This document shows, piece after piece, positions 38,052-45,687 of a stretch of DNA of 64,000 nucleotides. The position numbers and the translations under genes were made by a program. The stretch is from Flavobacteriaceae bacterium (lineage in GTDB: Bacteria; Bacteroidota; Bacteroidia; Flavobacteriales; Flavobacteriaceae). Every line of letters begins with the position of its first letter. The first letter of the stretch is position 1. The stretch is from the NCBI GenBank assembly GCA_016744415.1, contig JADGEL010000004.1:62001-126000 (forward strand). Reading direction: 5' to 3'. Under the pieces are notes generated by a model. It was not told the DNA's origin. It did no database searches and saw nothing but the letters and a program-made list of their open reading frames with translations.

Positions 38052-38713
38052 AAACACATATCTACTTAGTACCTGGGCTTGCAGCATGTTCTAAAATTTA
38101 TGAGTATTTAGATTTACCTAAAGATAAATACGAACTACATTATATTGAGTGGCTAATTCCAGAACATGTAAATGAGCCTTTAGTGCATTACGCAAATAGA
38201 ATGTCTAAGTTAGTGACTGAAAAAAACGCAATTTTAATAGGTGTTTCATTTGGAGGTATCATGGTACAAGAAATGAGTAAAATACTCCAGATAAAAAAAA
38301 CCATTATAATTTCTAGTGTAAAAAACTCAGGAGAATTACCTAAGCGACTCAAAATAACAAAACTAACAAAAGCCTATAAATACTTACCTTATAAACAGGT
38401 TGCTAGAAATGAAGGGATCGCAGGATATCTATTTAATAAAATGAGTAAAAAAAGAAGCGAGCGTTATAAGCAATTTCTCTCTGTTCGTGATGAAGTTTAT
38501 TTAGAATGGTCCATTTATAATGTATTGAATTGGAGTCAAAAAGAAACGTTGCCAAATGTAATTCACATCCATGGCAATTCAGACGGAATCTTTCCTATAA
38601 AGCATATCAAAAACTGTATTATCATTGAAGGTGGTGCTCATGTTATGATTATAAACAAAGCAAAAAAAGTGAGTGCTATACTTGTTGATATTCTACAAGA
38701 ACACACATACTAA
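38048..38713 (+). CDS. Alpha/beta hydrolase
   Basis: A 221-aa soluble protein with the nucleophile elbow LIGVSFGGIMVQE (Ser near 72), an acidic position in IHGNSDGIFP, and the catalytic His in EGGAHVMIIN. No signal peptide. The start overlaps the mtaB stop (ATGA). It may be an esterase or lipase; the substrate is unknown. Confidence 0.85.
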   Translation: MKTHIYLVPGLAACSKIYEYLDLPKDKYELHYIEWLIPEHVNEPLVHYANRMSKLVTEKNAILIGVSFGGIMVQEMSKILQIKKTIIISSVKNSGELPKRLKITKLTKAYKYLPYKQVARNEGIAGYLFNKMSKKRSERYKQFLSVRDEVYLEWSIYNVLNWSQKETLPNVIHIHGNSDGIFPIKHIKNCIIIEGGAHVMIINKAKKVSAILVDILQEHTY

Positions 38714-38717
38714 GAAA

Positions 38718-38757
38718 TTACAAATTTGTTAGTGTTTTGATGTTTACAAGTTTGTTA
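38718..38757. promoter_or_regulatory. Two direct copies of the near-palindrome TTACAAnTTTGTTA
   Basis: TTACAAATTTGTTA (38718-38731) and TTACAAGTTTGTTA (38744-38757) differ at one base and start 26 bp apart. The core ACAAATTTGT is a perfect palindrome. They lie in the 225-bp gap before the lytic transglycosylase gene. Paired sites at about 2.5 helical turns suggest a regulator binding region; this is inference. Confidence 0.35.
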
Positions 38758-38938
38758 TAAATATTTTGATTTCTTCTTAAAAATCAAATGATATAATTAC
38801 TAATATTGAAGTATTAAAATCCTTCTCCACTATTATTTAAATATCAAGATTATGAAACGAGCATGCTAAAATTTTTCACACAAGAAGATGACAAATAGCG
38901 AACAGCGTGTAACCGATTTAATAAAATAATATAAACAC

Positions 38939-39862
38939 ATGAAAAAGCCGTTACGATATCTAGCTATCTTAAGCATTGTATTTATTAGTATTACATTAAT
39001 CAATGCAACAACATATATAAAACAAAGTTCATCAGAAAACTCAAGTAATGATACACTTAAAAATACGAGTGAAAACTATGAAATAAAGGCTTTGAAAATT
39101 CCGGATGGAATTCATTTTGCAGGAGAAATAGTTCCGATAGAAAAACCCGATATTAAAGAAAGAATGGATCGCGAATTATTAGTAAATACTTATTGGCAAT
39201 CTAATAGCCTGTTATTGATTAAAAGAGCTCATAAATACTTTCCAATTATTGAGCCTATTTTAAAAAAGCATGGGATTCCTGATGATTTTAAATACCTAGC
39301 TTTGATTGAAAGCGGGTTACAGAACGTAACCTCACCAGCTGGCGCTAGAGGCTTTTGGCAAATTATGAAAGACACCGCCAAAGAAAATGGGTTGGAAGTT
39401 AATAGTAATGTTGATGAGCGCTATCATCTAGAAAAAGCAACAGAAGTTGCTTGTATGTATTTATTGCACTCTAAAGAATTATTTGGTTCATGGACACTTG
39501 CTGCTGCTGCCTATAATGGAGGGAATAATGGAATAATGAGGCGTCTAAAAAGCCAACGAGTAGACACTTATTACGATTTATTATTAGGAGAAGAAACTGG
39601 TAGATATGTTTTTAGAATTGCAGCCATCAAAGAAATAATGAATAATACTGAGAAGTACGGTTTTAAATTTGACAATGAAGACTTGTACAATTTAGAAGCT
39701 ACAAAAATAGTTAAAGTTGATTCAGCAATTACAGACATTGCTTTGTTTGCGCAGAATTTTGGGACTAATTATAAAGAGCTAAAAATTCACAATCCTTGGT
39801 TAAGAGAAAACAAGCTCAACAATAAATCTCGAAAGTTGTATTACATCAAATTACCACAATAA
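38939..39862 (+). CDS. MltD-like membrane-bound lytic murein transglycosylase
   Basis: A 307-aa protein with an N-terminal signal/TM segment and a family-1 lytic transglycosylase domain at about 105-250: YLALIESGLQN (catalytic E124), SPAGARGFWQIMKDTAKENG, and TLAAAAYNGGNNGIMR. A LysM-like C-terminal segment follows (FAQNFGTNYKELKIHNPWLRE). It cleaves peptidoglycan to anhydromuropeptides at the periplasmic face. The TauE-like gene begins 1 bp after its stop. Confidence 0.92.
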   Translation: MKKPLRYLAILSIVFISITLINATTYIKQSSSENSSNDTLKNTSENYEIKALKIPDGIHFAGEIVPIEKPDIKERMDRELLVNTYWQSNSLLLIKRAHKYFPIIEPILKKHGIPDDFKYLALIESGLQNVTSPAGARGFWQIMKDTAKENGLEVNSNVDERYHLEKATEVACMYLLHSKELFGSWTLAAAAYNGGNNGIMRRLKSQRVDTYYDLLLGEETGRYVFRIAAIKEIMNNTEKYGFKFDNEDLYNLEATKIVKVDSAITDIALFAQNFGTNYKELKIHNPWLRENKLNNKSRKLYYIKLPQ

Positions 39863-39863
39863 A

Positions 39864-40247
39864 ATGAAAATTAAAATGACATTATCAACAATACTTATTT
39901 TAATTGCTATCGGATTAGTTGCCGGAATTTTAAGCGGATTGGTTGGTGTTGGAGGCGGTATTTTAATGGTCCCCATGTTTGTGATTTTTTTAGGACTTAC
40001 TCAGCACAATGCTCAAGGAATGAGTTTAGCAGTTATGCTACCACCTGTTACTTTCTTTGCAGTTTACAATTATCACAAAGCAGGTGAAATTGATTGGCGA
40101 ATAGCATTGGTAGTTTCAGCAGTATTTATTATTGGAGGTTTTTTTGGTTCTAAAATTGCTTTAAAAATTGACCAATTAACACTTAAAAAAATATTTGGAG
40201 TAATGATGCTCATTGCTGCAATTAAGCTAATGTTTTTCAGTAAATAA
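39864..40247 (+). CDS. Half-size TauE/SafE-family membrane transporter
   Basis: A 127-aa protein with four TM segments. It shows one family motif set, GILSGLVGVGGGILMVP and IGGFFGSKIALKI, where full members of about 250 aa have two inverted repeats. It therefore probably works as a homodimer or dual-topology pair, if at all. The family exports sulfite, sulfoacetate or other organic anions. It directly follows the transglycosylase gene. Confidence 0.85.
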   Translation: MKIKMTLSTILILIAIGLVAGILSGLVGVGGGILMVPMFVIFLGLTQHNAQGMSLAVMLPPVTFFAVYNYHKAGEIDWRIALVVSAVFIIGGFFGSKIALKIDQLTLKKIFGVMMLIAAIKLMFFSK

Positions 40248-40287
40248 TATTTTTCTATATTTGAGTATTAACTTAACCTCAAATAAA

Positions 40288-40923
40288 ATGAAAAAGATTA
40301 GCCTATTACTTGCAATGCTACTTTTCTGTAGTATTGCTTTTTCACAAGAAGAAGAAAACGAAGAATCTAAACCAAAAGGTAAGCGAATTTTACCTTTTAG
40401 AATAGGTATTAAAGCTGGACTCCCAAATGGTGTAGGTGGTAATATAGAATATGTAACTCCACTATTAAATGACCGAATTGCAGTATTTGGTGACTATTCA
40501 GGTTTCTCAGCAGAAATTGATGATGCTGACACAAAACTTCAATATTATGAATTTGGCACAAATATTTATTTATTCGGCAATAAAGGCCGCGGAGTCTATG
40601 GATCTTTATCTTATGGTAAATTAAATTTAGATGCTTCTTATGATGATTATGAATTTGATACAAATAGTGGTATCGTAACTGCAGATGCAAAAGGTGAATA
40701 CGAAGTTGGCACTTTTAATGTAAAAGCTGGTTTAAAAATGGGGCGTCGTTTTTATTTTAGAACAGAACTAGGATATGGTTTTGGATCTGTACCACAAGAG
40801 TTTGTAATTACAGGAAATGCAAATGGTATCATTCAATCTGAAATAATTGAAATACCTGAAATACCCGGAATGAGCGAAAGTGGATATGTGATGTTTAACA
40901 TAGGCTTTGGAATAGGGTTTTAG
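40288..40923 (+). CDS. Outer-membrane beta-barrel protein, uncharacterised
   Basis: The start is the ATG at 40288, giving a clean signal peptide (MKKISLLLAMLLFCSIAFSQ); an in-frame TTG at 40261 would put a tail before it. The 211-aa protein has alternating strands with aromatic ends (RIGIKAGLPNGVGGNIEYVT, GTFNVKAGLKMGRRFYFRTE) and ends in GYVMFNIGFGIGF, a barrel-type terminal strand. About eight strands are plausible. Function unknown. Confidence 0.75.
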   Translation: MKKISLLLAMLLFCSIAFSQEEENEESKPKGKRILPFRIGIKAGLPNGVGGNIEYVTPLLNDRIAVFGDYSGFSAEIDDADTKLQYYEFGTNIYLFGNKGRGVYGSLSYGKLNLDASYDDYEFDTNSGIVTADAKGEYEVGTFNVKAGLKMGRRFYFRTELGYGFGSVPQEFVITGNANGIIQSEIIEIPEIPGMSESGYVMFNIGFGIGF

Positions 40924-40933
40924 AAACCTCTTT

Positions 40934-41524
40934 TTGTCATTCCAGCGAAAGCGGAAATGTTATGGTGCATTTTATTTGATATTAATTATCCAACTTGTTG
41001 TGTCCAATTCCATATTTTCACATCTACTCCAATTCATAAATTCTTCACATTCAAATTCCAATATATTTTTATTCCAATTTTTAAAAATAATGTGAGTCAT
41101 TTTAAATGGACTTTGAATTTCAACCATGTCAGATAATGAGTTCTCCATTTTTTTAATATCGTCATATCCGTGAAAGATAAAAATCCCATCTGGTGAAACT
41201 TCTAATCCCTGATAAAAAGGTCGGCTTTCCGTTTCTATTATGCTCAGTTCTTTTGAGTTCAGTCGATAAACATAATCTGAAGTAAGAACAATTATTTCAT
41301 TATACTTTTCAGATACTTTTACAGAATTAGGAAAACCACGAAATTGACCAACTGTTTCAATTTCATTTTTATCCACAAACTTTATCCAGGTCCAAGACTG
41401 AGAATTCCATGGGCTTTCCAAATCATATATTCGTTCTTCATATTCCCCAGAATAAGGTTGGCTTATTATTTCCGCTTTCAAAATTTATTTTTTTATTAAA
41501 CGCACCACAACGCAGGAATAACAA
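40934..41524. repeat. REP-like inverted repeats bounding a single orphan gene
   Basis: The left end (40934-40969) reads TTGTCATTCCAGCG, then 15 bp, then TGGTGCAT. The right end (41501-41524), reverse complemented, reads TTGTTATTCCTGCG, TTG, then TGGTGCG. The two ends match in order with one gap and two substitutions in the first block. The left arm is also a REP-type hairpin (CATTCCAGCGAAAGCGGAAATG form). Between them lies only the minus-strand gene 40972-41481. Confidence 0.65.
40972..41481 (-). CDS. Hypothetical soluble protein in a REP-bounded unit
   Basis: A 169-aa protein with no signal peptide, rich in Trp and aromatic residues (ESPWNSQSWTWIKF, NWNKNILEFECEEFMNW). It has alternating short strands (FPNSVKVSEKYNEIIVLTSD, GLEVSPDGIFIFHGYDD) that resemble two or three blades of a beta-propeller. 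Start: TTG at 41481, because the only other in-frame codon before the stop is ATT and no ATG is available. It is transcribed opposite to its left neighbour and the unit is framed by inverted repeats, suggesting a separately acquired gene. Not recognised. Confidence 0.6.
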   Translation of the reverse strand: MKAEIISQPYSGEYEERIYDLESPWNSQSWTWIKFVDKNEIETVGQFRGFPNSVKVSEKYNEIIVLTSDYVYRLNSKELSIIETESRPFYQGLEVSPDGIFIFHGYDDIKKMENSLSDMVEIQSPFKMTHIIFKNWNKNILEFECEEFMNWSRCENMELDTTSWIINIK

Positions 41525-42469
41525 TTAAACTAATTTAATAATTGAATTCTTTACTATTTCAAACTCTTCTATTATTTCTTTAACAATATCTGATGCAGGC
41601 ATTACTTTATGTATCAATCCTGCAACTTGCCCAATTTCAAGTTCACCATTCTCTAAATCGCCTTCAAACATTCCTTTTTTGGCTCTACCTCTACCCAACA
41701 ATTCTTTGAGTTCCTCTTTGGTAGGATTTGTTTGATACAAACTCCTAACATCATCTAAAAATTGTCCTTTTAACAATCGCACTGGGGTTAATTCTTTTAA
41801 GGTTAATTGAGTATCTCCATCTTCTGCTTCTACAACTACTTCCTTAAAATTTTGATGTGCAGACGATTCTTCACTTGCTACAAACCGACTTCCCATTTGC
41901 ACTCCATCAGCTCCTAAAACCATCGCTGCCAACATACCTCTTCCTGTTGCAATACCTCCTGCAGCAATCAACGGAATTTTAATTTTTTCTTTTACCATCG
42001 GTATCAAAGTAAAGGTTGTTGTTTCTTCTCTCCCATTATGACCACCTGCTTCAAACCCTTCAGCAACCACAACATCTACTCCTGCTACTTGAGCTTTTAA
42101 TGCAAACTTTACACTACTCACCACATGCGCTACAATAATTCCTTTTGATTGTAAAAAGGAAGTCCATGTTTTTGGATTACCGGCAGAAGTAAAAACAATT
42201 TTAATTCCTTCATCTACTAAAATACCCATTATTTTCTGAATTTCTGGATACAACATCGGCACATTCACCCCAAAAGGTTTATCCGTTGCTTTTTTACATT
42301 TTTGAATATGCTCTCGTAAAACTTCAGGGTGCATTGAACCAGCACCAATTAAACCTAAACCACCTGCATTGCTTACAGCTGATGCTAATTTGTAACCACT
42401 ATTCCATACCATACCACCTTGTACAATTGGATATTTTATTCCGAAAAGTTGTGTAATCTTATTTTTCAC
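41525..42469 (-). CDS. Nitronate monooxygenase / FabK-like FMN enzyme
   Basis: A 314-aa TIM-barrel flavoprotein: FGIKYPIVQGGMVWNSG, NAGGLGLIG, FTSAGNPKTW, VVAEGFEAGGHNGRE (phosphate and flavin loop with the catalytic His in GGHNG), IAAGGIATGRGMLAAMVLGADGVQMGSRF. It belongs to the 2-nitropropane dioxygenase family, which includes enoyl-ACP reductase FabK; these cannot be separated by eye. Start is GTG at 42469, only 2 bp from the end of the S8 protease gene. Confidence 0.9.
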   Translation of the reverse strand: MKNKITQLFGIKYPIVQGGMVWNSGYKLASAVSNAGGLGLIGAGSMHPEVLREHIQKCKKATDKPFGVNVPMLYPEIQKIMGILVDEGIKIVFTSAGNPKTWTSFLQSKGIIVAHVVSSVKFALKAQVAGVDVVVAEGFEAGGHNGREETTTFTLIPMVKEKIKIPLIAAGGIATGRGMLAAMVLGADGVQMGSRFVASEESSAHQNFKEVVVEAEDGDTQLTLKELTPVRLLKGQFLDDVRSLYQTNPTKEELKELLGRGRAKKGMFEGDLENGELEIGQVAGLIHKVMPASDIVKEIIEEFEIVKNSIIKLV

Positions 42470-42471
42470 AA

Positions 42472-44070
42472 TTATTGTTTGATGATTTTTACTTTTGAAT
42501 TATGCACTCCATTTCTAATATCAGCAATATATATTCCGCTTGCCAAAAATGAAATATCAAATCGATTGTTTAAATAATTTTGTGTATTTGTTGATATCTG
42601 TTTCCCTAATGTATCAAACAAAGAAATTGTAATTACATCATTTTGAAACGATGAATTAATTGAAAAAGAATCTATCGAAGGGTTAGGAAATACAATCAAT
42701 GAATAAAATTCTTCATCGGGGGTTGATAGCGACAATGCCAGTTGCAAATCAGGAATTCCATATCCCATAGAAAAAGTTGGAGCATTATACATTGAAGCCG
42801 ATTCACGAACCAATTGCATAATTTCTGCATTGGTTTTATTGGGCAATGCTTGCCATAAACACGCCACTCCTCCCGCCATGATTGGCGAACTAAATGAAGT
42901 TCCGTTAGCAGTCCTAATTGCATTGTTTTGATCAATCACAAAACTTGCTGCCCCTTGAGTCATTACATCAGGTTTTTGAGTTGGTTGTGCCGTAGAGCCA
43001 ATAGAGCTAAAAGAAGCATATATACCTGAGGCATCCACAGCACCAACTGTTAAGACACCCGAAGCATCGGCTGGAGCGGTAAGAATTCCCCAACTATTAT
43101 TACCAGAATTACCTGCAGAATTCACCAACAACATTCCCTTTTCAAAAGCGATGTTTGCGCCTTTTGTAATAAAGGTGGTATTGCCATCCATTTCATCTGT
43201 AGTATAATCGTAATTAGAATTATCAAAAGTGTTATATCCTAAAGAAGTATTGATAATATCTACTCCTAAACTATCTGCGATTTCAGCAGCTGCTACCCAA
43301 TAACTTTCCTCAACTGGGTTTTCATTTGGAGCATCTTCTGTTCTAAATAAATAATATTTTGCATCTGGGGCTGTACCCACAAATTCATCCTCAACATAAC
43401 CTGTCATGGTGCTTAAAACCATCGTACCATGTGTACTTGTTTGGTTGATATACACATCCTCAGTACTATCAACAAAATCATAGCCACTAATAATGTTACC
43501 TACATCACGAGAACGTTGAAAAGCGCCCATAGTGTTTACATTTACAAAACCAGCATCGAGTACAGCAATAGTCATTCCTATACCTGTATAATCTAGTAAA
43601 TGCAATTCATCTCCTTTAAACATCTCAATTTGGTTTGCAGCATTACCATAATTAAATGTTGTTAAAACACTTTCTAATTTATCTTCTTGCTCTTGATGTG
43701 CCACACGATTATTTAAACTATTATCGGCAAAATCTATCGATAAAACAAAACCTAAACTAGACAACGCATTAATATCAGTTTCAGAACCACGCACATGCAA
43801 CGCATTAAACCATTTTGATTTGGTCATCACTGTAATGCCTGTAGCGGTTTTTATTTGTGTGATATATGAAGTTTCAACTGGAACATCTCGTTCATCAATT
43901 GCAACTCCATGTAATGCTTTTCTATCAATTGATTTTTGTGATAAAATAGTTAAAGGATCTGCTAAAGCAGTTGCAGAATTTGGTTTGTCAGATAAATAAA
44001 TCCAAGCATCTTGTTGTGAAAATGTGTATTGATAAATCAATAAGGCTAAAATGAATAGGAGTTTTTTCAT
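42472..44070 (-). CDS. Secreted S8 (subtilisin-like) serine protease with T9SS type A sorting domain
   Basis: A 532-aa protein. The signal peptide ends LIYQYTFSQ, followed by an inhibitor-like prodomain (to about 140). The S8 catalytic triad is D172 (IAVLDAGFV), H214 (STHGTMVLSTM) and S392 (NGTSFSSPIMAGG), with the oxyanion Asn in LVNSAGNSGNN. The C-terminal about 75 residues are a T9SS type A signal (LIVFPNPSIDSFSI ... LASGIYIADIRNG ... KVKIIKQ). The protease is exported by Sec, released or anchored by the type IX system, and probably degrades extracellular protein. Confidence 0.94.
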   Translation of the reverse strand: MKKLLFILALLIYQYTFSQQDAWIYLSDKPNSATALADPLTILSQKSIDRKALHGVAIDERDVPVETSYITQIKTATGITVMTKSKWFNALHVRGSETDINALSSLGFVLSIDFADNSLNNRVAHQEQEDKLESVLTTFNYGNAANQIEMFKGDELHLLDYTGIGMTIAVLDAGFVNVNTMGAFQRSRDVGNIISGYDFVDSTEDVYINQTSTHGTMVLSTMTGYVEDEFVGTAPDAKYYLFRTEDAPNENPVEESYWVAAAEIADSLGVDIINTSLGYNTFDNSNYDYTTDEMDGNTTFITKGANIAFEKGMLLVNSAGNSGNNSWGILTAPADASGVLTVGAVDASGIYASFSSIGSTAQPTQKPDVMTQGAASFVIDQNNAIRTANGTSFSSPIMAGGVACLWQALPNKTNAEIMQLVRESASMYNAPTFSMGYGIPDLQLALSLSTPDEEFYSLIVFPNPSIDSFSINSSFQNDVITISLFDTLGKQISTNTQNYLNNRFDISFLASGIYIADIRNGVHNSKVKIIKQ

Positions 44071-44162
44071 GGATTAAAGGTAGTAAAAAGCCCCTTAACC
44101 TACAAAGTGACAAACGACAATGTATAATTGATGATATACAACTGACGACTAAAAACTGAATG

Positions 44163-45356
44163 CTAAGATATTACACCCGACCCCAATAATTCATCTTCTT
44201 GATACCAAGCTACAAACTGACCTTCAGTAATGGCAGATTGTGGGTTTTGAAACGCTACATACAGACCATTTTCTACTTTATGGATTGTTGCTTTCTCTAA
44301 TTGTTGACGGTAACGAATACGTGCTTCTACTTCTAAAGATTTTCCTGTATTTAATCTTAAATCTTCTCGAATCCAATGAATTTCATCATTAGTAACAAAC
44401 AACACATTACGATACAATCCGGGGTGATTTTTTCCTTCACCTGCATAAATTATATTTTTATCAACATCTGTTTCTATCACATACAAGGCTTCTTTTGTTC
44501 CTCCAACTGCCAAACCTTTACGCTGCCCTTTGGTAAAATAATGTGCCCCTTGATGTTTGCCAACTACCTTACCTCCATCTCTAGAGTAGTTAAATTTTGT
44601 TGCATAGAAAGCTAACTCTTCTTCCTTACTTTTAAAAGTTGGAATGCTTCTTTTAAATGTTTCAGCATCCGATGGAATCTGAACAATTACCCCTTCTTTG
44701 GGTTGTAGTTTTTGCTGTAAAAAATCGGGCAGTCTAACCTTACCTATAAAGCACAAACCTTGTGAGTCCTTTTTATCAGCAGTAATTAAATCTTGTTCTG
44801 CAGCAATAGCACGTACTTCTGGTTTTGTTAATTCGCCAATTGGGAATAATGATGTTTCTAATTGCTCTTGCGATAATTGACATAAAAAATAGGACTGATC
44901 TTTGTTGCTATCTTTTCCTGATAACAGTTGATATACTGGTTTATCATCTACATCTACATCAATTTCAGCTTTTCTACAATAATGACCTGTAGCAACAAAA
45001 TCGGCACCTAAATCTAAAGCAATTTTTAAAAAGACATCGAATTTAATTTCTCGATTACACAACACATCTGGGTTCGGAGTACGTCCTAACTCATATTCGC
45101 GAAACATATAATCTACAATCTTGTCTTTGTATTGCTCACTTAAATCAACTACTTGAAATGGAATTCCTAATTTCTCAGCAACCAGCATAGCATCGTTACT
45201 ATCTTCTAACCAAGGGCATTCGTTAGAAATAGTAACAGAATCATCGTGCCAGTTTTTCATAAACAAGCCAATTACTTCATAGCCTTGTTGCTGCAATAAA
45301 TAAGCTGCAACACTACTATCTACACCTCCTGAAAGTCCAACGATTACACGTTTCAT
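44163..45356 (-). CDS. mnmA: tRNA 2-thiouridine(34) synthase MnmA
   Basis: A 397-aa protein with the PP-loop ATPase motif [16 protein letters not shown] (residues 5-20), the first catalytic Cys in [15 protein letters not shown] (about 101) and the persulfide Cys in [10 protein letters not shown] (about 200). It adenylates and thiolates U34 in tRNA Lys, Glu and Gln. Residues around 235-265 ([21 protein letters not shown]) form an insertion before the C-terminal beta domain that is not in E. coli MnmA. A reverse -7 box TATCTTTG lies at 45465-45472. Confidence 0.95.
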   Translation of the reverse strand: MKRVIVGLSGGVDSSVAAYLLQQQGYEVIGLFMKNWHDDSVTISNECPWLEDSNDAMLVAEKLGIPFQVVDLSEQYKDKIVDYMFREYELGRTPNPDVLCNREIKFDVFLKIALDLGADFVATGHYCRKAEIDVDVDDKPVYQLLSGKDSNKDQSYFLCQLSQEQLETSLFPIGELTKPEVRAIAAEQDLITADKKDSQGLCFIGKVRLPDFLQQKLQPKEGVIVQIPSDAETFKRSIPTFKSKEEELAFYATKFNYSRDGGKVVGKHQGAHYFTKGQRKGLAVGGTKEALYVIETDVDKNIIYAGEGKNHPGLYRNVLFVTNDEIHWIREDLRLNTGKSLEVEARIRYRQQLEKATIHKVENGLYVAFQNPQSAITEGQFVAWYQEDELLGSGVIS

Positions 45357-45687
45357 ATGCTGATTCTTATTGTTTTTATTAAGTCATATAGAACATCCAT
45401 CTTGTTGTTTTATTAAACAAAATCATACTAGAAGGGTGTTTCATTATTATAAATTTTAAGGGTACAAAGATAGGGTTTTTATTGGATGTAAGATGCTTAT
45501 AAATTAGACTTGACATTCTCATATAAAAACACGAGATTCACTTATCTATAATAAAGTCAATTGTCGCTTAATTAATTGTTCTATGCCATAGAAACCAAAT
45601 TATCTTAGAAACTTATAAAAAAAGCTATTAACACTAGTTCAGTTAAAAACAACTAGATAGGATAGTTATATCAGATTAATATTTCAT
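45357..45687. other. 331-bp intergenic region with mnmA promoter candidate, dispersed repeat and CTAGTT inverted repeat
   Basis: The stretch holds a minus-strand -7 box TATCTTTG (plus-strand CAAAGATA, 45465-45472) likely for mnmA, with a leader of about 100 nt. It also holds copy 1 of the 40-bp dispersed repeat (45506-45545), and arms CTAGTT (45634-45639) / AACTAG (45651-45656) that could fold. No ORF of note. Confidence 0.5.
45506..45545. repeat. Dispersed 40-bp repeat, copy 1
   Basis: 32 of 40 positions equal copy 2 at 49161-49200. The shared core includes CTTGAC, TCATA and AAAAACACG followed by ATTC and TTAT. Both copies are intergenic and in the same orientation. Confidence 0.65.

Noticed and set aside
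38871-38930. Mini-ORFs (5 and 13 codons) before the lytic transglycosylase gene
   Set aside because: Too short to judge and without ribosome-site or attenuator structure.
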